This document shows, piece after piece, positions 23,625 to 33,910 of a stretch of DNA of 64,000 nucleotides. Below the pieces are notes generated by a model, which was given only the letters and a program-made list of their open reading frames with translations, was not told where the DNA came from and ran no database searches. A program made the position numbers and the translations under genes. This DNA comes from Ursus arctos (lineage: Eukaryota > Chordata > Mammalia > Carnivora > Ursidae): NCBI RefSeq assembly GCF_023065955.2, contig NW_026623008.1:15158501-15222500 (forward strand), read 5' to 3'. Within the stretch, counting starts at the first letter, position 1, and the number at the start of each line of letters is the position of its first letter.

Positions 23625-23787
23625 CTGTTTGTTCACTCATTCAACAAATATTTATTCAGCACCTATTGTGTGCCAGGAAATGAGCTCCATGCTTAACACA
23701 CATCATTGAACAAGACAAAGTCCTTGTCTTAGGAGCTTGAATTTTAATCGGTAAGACCAACAATAAACAATGTTGCTAAGAGTTATC
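23625..23787 (+). repeat. Old repeat of the 'ttcaacaaatatttattgagc' type
   Basis: cactcattcaacaaatattt, then attcagcacctattgtgtgc and caaagtccttgtcttaggag. Widespread in mammals; family not assigned. Confidence 0.5.
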
Positions 23788-23802
23788 ATAATAACAACAT
23801 CT

Positions 23803-23999
23803 GGGTACCTGGGTGGCTCTGTCAGTTAAGCATCTGCCTTTGGCTCAGGTCATGATCCCAGGGTCCTGAGATCGAGTCCCATATTGGGCTCCCTGCTCAG
23901 TGGGGAATCTGCTTCTCCATCTCCCTCTGCCCCTCCTCCCCACTTGTGCTTTCTCTCTCTCTCTCAAATAAATAAATAAATAGAATCTTAAAAAAAAAA
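23803..23999 (+). mobile_element. CAN-SINE
   Basis: Head gggtacctgggtggctctgt, CT-rich part, aataaataaataaatagaat tail. Duplication ataataacaacatct (23788-23802) and ataataacagcatct (24000-24014). Confidence 0.95.
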
Positions 24000-24014
24000 A
24001 TAATAACAGCATCT

Positions 24015-24240
24015 AACATTTATTGAGTGCTTATTGTGTATGCCAAGCACAGGCGCTTTTTAATGCATTTCTTATTTAATCCTTACAAAAATAATGTGTT
24101 ATTATTGACCCCATTTTATAGGTGAAGAAACTGAGGCACAGAGAGCTTAAGGCCAAGATCATGCAACTCTAAGTGCTGGCGTTTGGGATTGGAACGCAGG
24201 GAATTTGACTCTAGTCTCTAACCCTACCCAGTACCCTGTA
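24015..24240 (-). repeat. MIR SINE
   Basis: attattgaccccattttata, gtgaagaaactgaggcacag, agatcatgcaactctaagtg: reverse-complement MIR, cut off on its left by the SINE at 23803-23999. Confidence 0.8.
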
Positions 24241-24284
24241 GGCTCATTGCAGAGACTGCCTCATTGTGTCATAAAGAAAGTACA

Positions 24285-24480
24285 GCAGGATGGCGGCATG
24301 GTAGTGAGCTCCTAGGGAGGAGTGGAGGAAGACCTCTGTGAGCAGGTGACATGTATACTGAAACCAGAATGACAGGTGTCAGCTGTCAGGTCACTTCAGG
24401 CAGAGGGAACAGCAAGAACAAGTCCCAGAGGCAGCACCAAGCATAGCGTGCAAGGAGCAGGAAGAAGGGCAGTGTGGTTG
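24285..24480 (+). repeat. Old interspersed repeat fragment
   Basis: gaagacctctgtgagcaggt, ttcaggcagagggaacagca and agaacaagtcccagaggcag match the middle of the same dispersed element seen at 40845-41330. Confidence 0.45.
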
Positions 24481-25619
24481 GAGGGGAGTGAGCCTTGTCT
24501 GAACCCCACCCCATCCCATTCTACAGATGAATTAACTGAGGCCCCAAGAGGAAGCCCCCTGAGTAAGCTGAATCAGGGGCAGAGCCAGAACCAAAAGCCA
24601 GGCCTCTGGACTCTCAGTTCAGTGCTCCTTCCAAAGTCCCACATGCCTTTGCCATGACTGCTGAGGGCTGGGTAGTGAGGACAGAGCCAGCTTGGGCCTA
24701 GGATGACCACAGGCAGCTGATGGCCCATCGTCTCCCTGCACCCAGAGCCTCCCCTTCCTTCTAGGTCCAGTGTATCAGCTCCTGGACCACTTGCTGCTCA
24801 GGACTGCTGTCCACATGTCTGCAGCCAGGGCCAGGCAACACTGGCTGCCGCACTTTCTCTCTCCCGGTGGGGGCTCGCTCCCCTTAATTCACTTTTCTCT
24901 CTTCATAGCAACTCTGAGGGGTCGGAGTCAGGGTCTCCATGTCACGGGTGGGAGTGCAGATTTTGAAGTCGGACACATTCAGCTCAGCTGTTTGGGAACT
25001 GTGACATTGAGCGAGTCATGCCACGTCTCAGAGCCTAGTGGCTTCCTTGCTGGGTTGTTAGCAGTGGCCAATGAGATGCTGTGGGAAGTGCCACGCGCAG
25101 TGGATGCCGCAGAGTAAGCGCGTCAGAGAAGGCAGCCTTCAAACATCATCACTACGCCTGTGGACGTGAGGATGCTGGGAGCACGGGGGCACCAGGAGTC
25201 CTTTCCTTGCACCCCGGGAGCCATTCTGGTCACCACCCCTGCTAGCTCTGGGGCTCCAGTTCTAGAGCATTCTTTGACTCCCTGAGGAAAACAACTGAGG
25301 GAGTGGGAGCTCTGCCTCACCAGCCCAGCCCAGACCTGCTCCGATGATGGTGCCCCCTTGGGGGCTGCTGCTCCAGACAGGAAACGGGAAGGGACAGATT
25401 AGCCTTTGTGGAAGGCTAGAAAGCCCCCCGCACCGCCCACCCCCCCCGCCACCAGCCTAAGCCTGACTTGAGCACCCGCATGGGACAGAAATCTGGGAGG
25501 ATGATCTTGGCTCAGAAGAGAGGAAGAGCCTGGCTCCCTGTTTTCCTAATATCCCAATGGGTCATGTCCCTTCTGGTTTCCCCCAGAAGGTCGAGAACGG
25601 GTCACCTCTAGAAACCTGC

Positions 25620-25855
25620 CTGCCCCACTCATGCATGGAACCATAACCCAGCTCCAGCCGCTCACATGGGAACTGCTGCCCTTCCCCTAGAACACCGCTT
25701 CTACTTCTCTACCTCTGGACCTTTGCTTATGCTGTCTCCTCTACCTGGAGAACCTTGCTCCCTGCTCCACTCGCAGAGGCCTAACCTTTTTCTTTTGAGG
25801 CTAAACAGTGTTTCCTGTGCCCCCAGCTGACGTGGCTCCTTCCTCAGCACTTTCC
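25620..25855 (+). mobile_element. L2 LINE-like fragment
   Basis: gacctttgcttatgctgtct, cctctacctggagaaccttg and cctaacctttttcttttgag. Confidence 0.5.
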
Positions 25856-26199
25856 TTTTACAAGCATTTCTGGAGGCTCTCAGGACTGGCTGGCCTCCTT
25901 TCTCACGTATCCTGCCAGGGCCTGACTGGAGCACAGTGAGAAGCCTTAATCCCCTATTCCCCTCCCCCAGAGACCACTTGTGTAGGATTCCCAGGGGCTG
26001 CTGGCCTCCTCCCTTGGAGGAATGGAAAAGTACTCTCATTGGGGAAAAGTTCCTTCTGTGAACTGGAGATAAGATGAGGAAAGGTGTCCTGTGGAAAGGG
26101 CTGGGAGACCTGAGCTCTGGTATGTGTTCCAGAATCCTGAGGTCAGGCATGAGACTGAAGAGGCAGGAGTGAGGCTGTCCAGAGCCTGTCAAGGACCTA

Positions 26200-26315
26200 G
26201 GAAATGTGGCTGTGAGACCTTGGGCAAGTCACTTAGCCCCAACCTCCTCATTTGACAATGGGGCTGACACTCCCTACCTCTGTTAAATTGAAGGGAAAAG
26301 CCCTTGGCACGTGAG
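26200..26315 (+). repeat. MIR SINE fragment
   Basis: ctgtgagaccttgggcaagt, cacttagccccaacctcctc, atttgacaatggggctgaca. Confidence 0.65.
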
Positions 26316-26864
26316 AGGTGCTGGAGCCTGAGGCAAGCTGGAGCCATGGACTGAAGCTGACAATCCCCAGGGCTCCCCAGGGCTCTGCCGCCACTCCCCT
26401 TCCTGCCACCCAGGGCCTCCCCTGTCAGGAGTGGCTTTAAAACTCTCCAGTACTTGGGCTGGAAGCCAGAGCTTCTTCACGTTACTGACCTCCTGCCGAG
26501 GGCTTAGCCAGACCCAGCTGGAGCCCGTCATTCACTGTTTCTGGAGGTTATCATCGCTGGAGAAAGTGTAGGACAGCGGGGTGCCTGACAGGAGCCTGGC
26601 CCTAGCTCCTGGCTAGCTGGGACTGGAACTGGGCCAGGGGGGCACCCCATTGCTTCTGAGAGAATCCAGGGGACCCTCACACCGTCCCTTGTCCATCTCC
26701 CAAGCCCCACTGGGGCTCTGAGGTTCTGGGGCCACATCTCGGGCATGGGCCTGTCTCGTCCCCACTGGGGCACAAGGCACAGAGTTCCACAGAAAGAACT
26801 CTGGTCTGGAGTTGGGGTCGGCCGGGGGGCGGGGGGGGGGTCACTCCTACTCTGTGGTTAAGAA

Positions 26865-27080
26865 AATAAACTCTAGAGCCAAGCTGCTTGGGTTCAAATT
26901 CGGATTTACCAGCTATGTGACCTTGAGCAAGTCACTCCACCTCCCCGTGCCTCCCTTTTCGCACCTGTGAAGTGGAGAAATAACCGTACCTACTTCACTG
27001 GGTGGTTAGGAGGGTACAAGTTGTTCTTCGTGGAGTGTTCACAATAGCGCCTGGCACCCAGTTAGCACTGGATTGCTTAG
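26865..27080 (+). repeat. MIR SINE
   Basis: Nearly complete: ctagagccaagctgcttggg, gctatgtgaccttgagcaag, acctgtgaagtggagaaata, aatagcgcctggcacccagt. Confidence 0.88.
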
Positions 27081-27129
27081 CTGAGCGGATGGGCAGATGG
27101 ATGGATGAGCCGATGTGTCCACGCTCTGC

Positions 27130-27345
27130 CCCGTGGCTCACGAGGCTTTAATATCTGTGCAGACGTCATCATCGGCCACCCCCCAGCCAGGTCATGATCA
27201 CGTCTCTCCCACCGGCCCCCTTTGCCTGGCAAAACCTTGCCACTGCTCTTTGTCCCCCAAACTCTTTCAACTCCTTCAAATGCCACCTCCTCTCTGTGCC
27301 CTGCTTGGTCAAGACCCTCAGGGTTGTAAGTGCCAGAAACCCAGC
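27130..27345 (+). mobile_element. L2 LINE fragment
   Basis: gcctggcaaaaccttgccac, tcaactccttcaaatgccac and ctcctctctgtgccctgctt. Confidence 0.55.
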
Positions 27346-27601
27346 TCTAGCTTGGGTTTGTAACAAAGCCAATGCCCTGACCTGCGCTTCATGAAGGGGA
27401 GGGAGGGGCCAGGCCTGGGACAGGAAGAGATCCAGGAGCTCAGAGAAGGCTACTGGGTTCTCCCCCCTCCCTCTCCTTCCCTTTGTGTCACCCTCGTTCT
27501 CACCTCCTGAGTTTAGACTGGGCCAGGCTTACCTCCTGGCAGCTGATAGCCCTAGAGAAGAGAACCCTTCTTTCTCCCTGTCTTGAAGCAGAGTCCTAGG
27601 G

Positions 27602-27833
27602 GGGCACCTGGCTGGCTCAGTAGGTTAAGCGTTTGCCTTCGGTTCAGATCATGATCCCGGGGGTCCTGGGATCGAGTCCTCCCCTCCTCCCCACCCCAGG
27701 GTCCAGCTCCCTGCTCAGCAGGGAGCCTGCTTCACCCTCTCCCGACCCCTCCCCCTGCTCATGCTCTCTCTCTCTTGCACATTCTCTCTCTCTCAAATAA
27801 ATAAATAAAATCTTGAAAGAAAAATATATATAT
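27602..27833 (+). mobile_element. CAN-SINE
   Basis: gggcacctggctggctcagt head, long CT-rich part, aataaataaataaaatcttg tail. Perfect duplication agtcctaggg at 27592-27601 and 27834-27843. Confidence 0.95.
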
Positions 27834-28249
27834 AGTCCTAGGGAACAACTCTGATGGGCCTGGCCTGGCTCATGCGTCCTCCCTGTGAAGAGGCAGAGGC
27901 AAGGCCCTGGGATGTGCACCCAGCTACTCCCAAAGGGAAGGGCTGCCGTCAGCAGGAGGAGAGGGAGAGCAGCTGGACAGACACAATGTGTGCCCATGCC
28001 ATCGCCCTGACACCCTGGCTCTGTGAGCTTTCCTTCCCCTATGCTCCCAGGCACCCTGCACACCCCCCCACCAATCCCACCATGCTGCCAGGTGACTTGG
28101 CACTGGGTACCTGGCTGTCCCACCCACTGGACCAGGCAGTCTTAAAGGGCTAGGGCTCCCGTCATCTTGGCCTCCCAGCACTCAGCTCTGGTCCCTGGAG
28201 ATCAACCCCTCTCAACAAATGAGGAAAACAAGACAAGAAGTAGAGGCAG

Positions 28250-28485
28250 AGGGCGCCTGGGTAGTGCAGTTGGTTGAGCGTCTGACTCTTGGTTTCTGTT
28301 CAGGTCATGATCTCAGGGTCCAAGGATCGAGCCCCGAGCTGGGCCTCGTGCTCGGTAGAGAGTCTGCTTCTGCTTGAGATTCTCTCTCCCTCTCCCTCTA
28401 CCACTTCTACATGTGCTGTCTCTGTCTCTCTCTCAAATAAATAAATCTTAAAAAAAAAATCACTTTCCAAAAAAAAAAAAAAAAA
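28250..28485 (+). mobile_element. CAN-SINE
   Basis: Head ggcgcctgggtagtgcagtt, CT-rich part, tail interrupted by tcactttcc, then poly-A. Perfect duplication aagaagtagaggcag at 28235-28249 and 28486-28500. Confidence 0.95.
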
Positions 28486-28500
28486 AAGAAGTAGAGGCAG

Positions 28501-28559
28501 TTACCAGGGATGTACTGTATGGTGACTAACATAATGTAATAAAAAAAAATAAAAAAAAA
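28501..28559 (+). mobile_element. Very short 5'-truncated L1 3' end
   Basis: gatgtactgtatggtgacta then acataatgtaat and poly-A match the last bases of carnivore L1. It is followed at 28560-28574 by a third copy of aagaagtagaggcag, so it carries its own target-site duplication. Confidence 0.7.
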
Positions 28560-28620
28560 AAGAAGTAGAGGCAGTTGCCCAAGGGGCCAACCAGGAACCA
28601 GGATAAGAATCTTAGTCTGG

Positions 28621-28841
28621 GGGCGCCTGGGTGGCTCAGTGGGGCGCCTGGGTGGCTCAGTCGTTAAACATCTGCCTTCGGCTCAGGGTGTGATCCCAGG
28701 GTCCTGGGATCAAGCCCCACATTGGGCTTCTCTGCTGGGAGCCTGCTTCTTCCTCTCCCACTCCCCCTGCTTGTGTTCCCTCTCTCGCTGGCTGTCTCTC
28801 TCTCTGTCAAATAAATAAATAAAATCTTAAAAAAAAAAAAA
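28621..28841 (+). mobile_element. CAN-SINE with duplicated head
   Basis: ggggcgcctgggtggctcagt occurs twice in tandem (about 28620-28660) before the rest of a young-type SINE. Duplication aagaatcttagtctgggg at 28605-28622 and 28842-28859. Confidence 0.95.
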
Positions 28842-28869
28842 AAGAATCTTAGTCTGGGGTTTTTTGATC

Positions 28870-29480
28870 CCACCCTGAGCCCACCCAAAACCCGCTGCCT
28901 ACAATCGTCAAAATCATCTTTTAAAAAAACCTCCTCAAAATTTTACTCAAGCTTTTCAAGTGAAAAAAAGGTAATAGATTATTCTCCCCCTCTTTGGAAC
29001 CGCCTTTTCGGGGAAATGGATGGTAGGGACATTTGAGCTGAGTTCACTAACCTACTGTTCAGAGTTGCGAACATCTGTACGTTTGGAAAAGAAAGCTCAT
29101 CGTAGGCTTGTGTGTTGGTAAAGGGATGTAGTTTTAGTTCTCACTGTGTTACAAAAGGATCTATCCCCAGGAGTTCTAGGAAAGCTTTGACAATCCCCAA
29201 GGGGCAATTAGGTTACTTTTTCACTGCTTCTCGGAAGGAAGAATTAAGTTTTTCTCCTATTGCTCCTATATGTATTTCCTTACCAACATTCAGGATTGGG
29301 AATTTTATCTTGTAACTATCCCAGTAAGTAATTCCATGAAGCTAACGACTTGGATGATAAAACAAATATGTTTGCAATTTTGTGTTTATTTTTATGTAAA
29401 TATTTAGTATGTGAATTACACAATTCTAATAAAACCTCATACTTTTTCATTACAAAAAACAAAACAACACAAAACAAAAC
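28870..29480 (+). other. AT-rich block ending in a poly(A) signal and A-rich tail
   Basis: About 600 bases are AT-rich in a GC-rich intron and match no repeat I know. Near the right end is AATAAA (about 29429-29434), then 18 bases later an A-rich tail (caaaaaacaaaacaacac...). This looks like the 3'UTR end of a reverse-transcribed mRNA on the + strand, but no source gene is recognised and no clean target-site duplication is seen. It could equally be an unrecognised old element. Confidence 0.35.
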
Positions 29481-30018
29481 ACGCCCTGAGAAGGAGAGTG
29501 GAATCCATCCCGCAGGAAGCAGGAGACGGGCCCCCAGACTGCTGCGCCCGTGGGAAAGGGCTCCAGTTTTGCCGTCAGTAGGACCGATGGTCCAACCAGC
29601 TTCCAAAGATATGTGTTATGATCTAGGGCAACCTGGGTGGTTGTGAGGATTGAACGAGAGAATATGGACAAAGCGTGCAGCGTGCAGTAGGGACCGGGGG
29701 AATGGGGACTACTGCTTTCAGAGTTGGGCTCCCTGGCCCCCTCAGGGCCACGGCAGGTCTGGCTAGCTGCCCAGAAGGCAGGGCCCACAGGGTCACAACC
29801 CCAGTACCTCCCCTCACCCCATGTGCAGGAATGTTCCCAAAGTCTGTCCACTCCTCCGTTCACCCATCGATAAGCCCAGGAGGCCCATCCCACATGCCAC
29901 CAACAGCACAGGCTTCGGGGGCAAGCCAGCATATGGCCAGCTGACACAGCCGTTGGCCCACACGTCGTCACCCGTGACACTGAGACTCAGCATAACGTAG
30001 CAACAGGAGCGTGGTGGA

Positions 30019-30042
30019 CCCAGGACCCAGGACCCAGGACCC
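30019..30042 (-). other. G-quadruplex motif (GGGTCCT)4 in the ECE1 sense strand
   Basis: Four CCC runs spaced by agga on the + strand give GGG-N4-GGG-N4-GGG-N4-GGG on the minus strand, the ECE1 transcript strand. A heptamer tandem repeat (cccagga). Confidence 0.8.
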
Positions 30043-30884
30043 AATCCCAGCTGTGCCTCCTACTACCTGTCTGACTTGGGCAGGTGGCATGGCCATTCTG
30101 CGCCTGTTTACCAGTAAAACAGAGAGGTTTAGAGCACCGCCCTCCCAGGTGGCACGAGAATGAGCAAAAGCACGTGAAGCATTGTGAACATCATGCTGCT
30201 GTTCACTCGGTTCTGTTGTGCGTCTGTGGAAAGTACCAGCACTGGCTCCCATTTCGCAAATGAGAAAACTGCCCACTGCCAGGACCCGACACCAAGTCTG
30301 TCTGACTCTGAACTCCCTGTTGTCTTCCCTCCATCCCTCTGCCCCCATATTCCCTCCTGGACTCTGAAATCCTGTCTCAGTATGAAGGGCTGGTCCCCAC
30401 CTGCCACGCTGCCCAGGCCGCGTGGGAGGACACCTCCCCACATCCAGCCCCAGCCAATCAGGGTGGACCCTCGCCAAACCAGATGCTACCGAGCTGGCGT
30501 TGCCTCAGTGACCAGGAATGTCCGCCTAACAAAGCCCACCCCAGGCTCAGCTTCGCATCTGGTCCACATTACCCCCCTCACCACACATGTGTCATGCTTG
30601 CCAGGAGGCTGGGGGGAGCCTGGGAGGAAATGCCTAGCAGTAGAGGAGGCCCGAATCCTGCCGACAGTGGGGAGCAGTGGCTGTATTGGACACACGTTGC
30701 CCCATCTGCAGTCTTGGCCCAGAGTGGTCCCCAGGCTCAGAGCAGAGCTGAGGAGGGGGTGGAGAACCAGGGACAGGGGATGTGACAGGAAAAGGAGTGG
30801 AGGGGTGATGAAGGGAGGGAAGGTGCTAGGCCGTGATTCCATGAGACGGGCTCTCCCCCCACCCCTTCCGCAGTGGGAAGAGCA

Positions 30885-31080
30885 AAGGTTGTGGAGTAGA
30901 GAGACCTGGGCATGAATCCCTATAATTTACTGCTGTGTGACCCTGGGCAAGTGGCCTCCCCTCTCTGAGCACATTTCCTCATACATATCACAGGGACGTG
31001 CAAACCTACATCATGGGCTCGTGGTGAGATTTAGGGAGATACCCCATGATAAGACAAAGGCACAGGAATTCAAGTTTCTC
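30885..31080 (+). repeat. MIR SINE
   Basis: gctgtgtgaccctgggcaag, cctcccctctctgagcacat, atgggctcgtggtgagattt. Confidence 0.75.
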
Positions 31081-31229
31081 TGCCTCCTAACGGCATGGGC
31101 TGCGAAGCCGCCACAAATGTGACAGCCCAGCAACATCCTGGCTCCTGGAGAGGCGGTATGGGCGCTGTGGCTGCTAACATGTAAAAGCAGCCACGGCAGC
31201 AGCCACGGCGGCAGCCACGAACACCATCT

Positions 31230-31400
31230 CCTGAGCAAGGACTTCATTCTAGGCCCAGTGCTGAGTGCAACCTTGTGTGAGAGGCGAGCAGTGGAGACAC
31301 AGAGAGGTTAAGTAACCAGTCCAAGGCCACACAGCTGGTGGGAGGCCGTGGTTCAAACCCAGCTCTACCCAAGCTCTTAAGTACCACAGAATCCTGCAGT
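31230..31400 (-). repeat. MIR SINE
   Basis: gacacagagaggttaagtaa, ccagtccaaggccacacagc, gtggttcaaacccagctcta. Confidence 0.85.
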
Positions 31401-31699
31401 ACAGAGTGGGAATTCTGGGCCAGGAGGTATCCCTGCCTGGGACAGGCACACAGCACCCAGCGGCATTCCCAAACCCCCTCCTGGGCCCCCAAAGTCCTGG
31501 CTCTATAGCCATCCAGCCCAGCTCCCTCCTCCCCACGCTGAGGCTTGGCTCCTGCTCAGCCAGCCCAGGAACCAATTTGCAATTGCACAATTAACAATTG
31601 AGAACAACTTTTCTTCTCTTCCAAGGGAGAGAATAGCACAAGCCTTGGTGACAAGGACACAGCCGGGCTGCTGCCAGAACCCTTGAGGTCTGTCCTCAG

Positions 31700-32260
31700 T
31701 CCCTGCCAGGCTGCGGGCACCCCTTTTCTGACCCAGTCCAGCCAGGAAATCAAGTGTCAGGCAGCCCCTCTCTATCTTGTCTTCCTTTCTCATCTAAGTC
31801 CTACCCCCCACCCCCACCAGGAAGACTTCCTGAATGCCCCAGCCCAGAGTGTTTACACGTCCCTCTACCCCTGGGCACCAATGTTTTTCGATTAGTCTAT
31901 TTACCGCCCCTGGGCACCACTGATTTCTCTATTCACTCAGTACCCAGCCTGCACCTCCTTCACACGATCATGTTTCTCTATCAAGTTGTAAGTAACGTTC
32001 GTGTGTTTTTGTAAGCAACGGGTAGGACATCCCTCTCAACAGTCTCTCAGTCTGTCCAATACAGAACACATAGAGGCTGCTTGACCCATAACCTATTTCT
32101 TAGCTTAGAGAACTCTTACTCACCCTTCAGAACCCAGATCAGATGTCATCTCCTCCATGAAGTCCTCCTCTGTGTCCTAGGCTGCCCCAACTGTGTGCAC
32201 GTGTAGTGATCTGTACGTATCTCTAGTTAGAACATCCTTCCCCCCATACCGTAATTAATA
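31700..32260 (+). mobile_element. L2 LINE 3' fragments (broken)
   Basis: Two L2-like blocks: tctcatctaagtcctacccc / aggaagacttcctgaatgcc and cttactcacccttcagaacc / atcagatgtcatctcctcca, with unassigned sequence between. Confidence 0.55.
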
Positions 32261-32270
32261 ACTACCTTCA

Positions 32271-32502
32271 GGGGCGCCTGGGTGGCTCAGTCGGCTGGGA
32301 GTCCTACTGTTTGGTTTCAGCTCAGGTCATGATCTCAGGGTCCTGGGATGGAGCCCTGTGTCAGGCTCTGCACTCAGCGGGGAACCTGCTTGAAGATTCT
32401 CTCTGTCCCTCTCCCTCTGCCTCCCCCAACTCATGTGCACGGGGGGGACACATATGCTCTCTCCCCCCCCTCAAATAAATGAGTAAATCTTAAAAAAAAA
32501 AA
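32271..32502 (+). mobile_element. CAN-SINE
   Basis: ggggcgcctgggtggctcag head and aaataaatgagtaaatct tail. Short duplication aactacctt / aactacctc. Confidence 0.93.
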
Positions 32503-33154
32503 AAAAACTACCTCCTGGGCACTGTCCTAAGGTTGTTTCACTCAATTCTAAAACTATTGATAACTCTGCAAGAGACAGGTGATAAAACTCAGAGAGCTCG
32601 ACAGACTAACCTAATATCACACAGTGAATAAGCGGCAGGCCAGGGATTTGAAGACAGTTCTACTCGTGCTCCGAGCAGATGACTGATTCTTCAGTTGGGC
32701 CTCCTGCGGGATGGGTCCCTCCTACCAAGTGCATCTGGATCCTGAGGCTAGCATGGTTCCAACCTTTGCAGTCCCCCACAGATCAGCCCCAGAGGTGAGA
32801 TGCCACTTAGCCCCAACCCCCGGGCCAAAGGTGACAACCAGCTGGTCCCGCCTCACTCCACCAGCCTCCGGGATGACTCTGAAAGCCCTAAGCACTTGTA
32901 TCCAGGCAACGAGGCATTACAAGCAGCTCCTGCTTGCCCTGTCTTCCCTGCCTACACAGGCGACCTCAGGGGATACCTAGGCTGGGGGAAGAGTGCAGGC
33001 TCTGGAGTCAGTCAGCCTGGGTACGGGCTGTGGGACTTTGGGAATGCCACCTCTCCAGAGCCTTAATTGGCTCAGCTGCAAAATGGGAAGAACCCCCACC
33101 CCCGCCCCGTCCTCCTCCTCACATCCCCCCAGCAGATGGTTAAGACCATGAATG

Positions 33155-33290
33155 TTAAGCGTCTTACACTGTGCTGGGCACGCAGCCACTCGTTCAGTCG
33201 ACAGATATTCACCGCACACCTACTATGGGCCAGACACTGTCCTCAGCGCTGCTCATAGCAGCAAACAAAACAGAGCAATATTTCCGATCC
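33155..33290 (+). repeat. Old repeat of the 'attcaacaaatatttattgagc' type
   Basis: cgttcagtcgacagatattc, acacctactatgggccagac, actgtcctcagcgctgctca. Confidence 0.5.
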
Positions 33291-33484
33291 TAGGAGGGCT
33301 TTCACTCTCAGAGCAGAGGTCCCCTCGGATGGTTGGTCAATTCTCTCAGCAAAGAGTCTTAGGTAGGGTGGGCTTATCTGATCCCAGGCCTTAATACAGA
33401 TAATATATACATACACCTTGGAAACTCTCCCATGTCCACCAAGAGACATGGACAAGGAAGTCTCCCCCCCCCCCCAGCAACATC

Positions 33485-33910
33485 TAAACAGTTAATGAGA
33501 AACACCTAAATGACTGTCTACAGCAGCCCGGATGGATCCCGGCAGGTCCATGTCATGGAATACTACACAGCCCCGAAAATAAACTGCATACAGCTCCAAC
33601 ACAGCCCGGAGGGAGAAGACCAGGCTGCAGAAGGAAACACACGGCCTCCTGCCACTGGTTTCTAGTTTTCAAGGGAGCAATACTATGTGTCACCTGGGGA
33701 GGAAGAAACATCCAGACAAAGTAGCAAGGCAGTCATTCAAGAAAGTAGTTGCTTCTGGAAGAGGGGGTGGTAGGGAATGGGAGCAGGTAGGAACATGTCG
33801 GGGGATTAGGCTGCATTTGGAATGCTTTAGTCCTTAAACTGGATGGTTGGTTCACCAATGTTTGTTTTTCCTGAACTCTGTGCTTTTTATATATCTGAAA
33901 TACTGTGTCA
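33485..33910 (+). mobile_element. Old L1-like 3' end
   Basis: tcatggaatactacacagcc, ccccgaaaataaactgcata and, further on, ttgcttctggaagagggggt with a T-rich end. Order fits an old L1 3' region; a short poly-C run precedes it (33464-33475). Confidence 0.5.

Noticed and set aside
28235..28860. Regularly spaced direct repeats resembling a CRISPR-like array
   Set aside because: The repeats are target-site duplications and duplicated SINE heads in a mammalian intron.
30184..30915. 243-codon plus-strand open frame
   Set aside because: No domain or homology; low-complexity composition and overlap with a MIR at its end.
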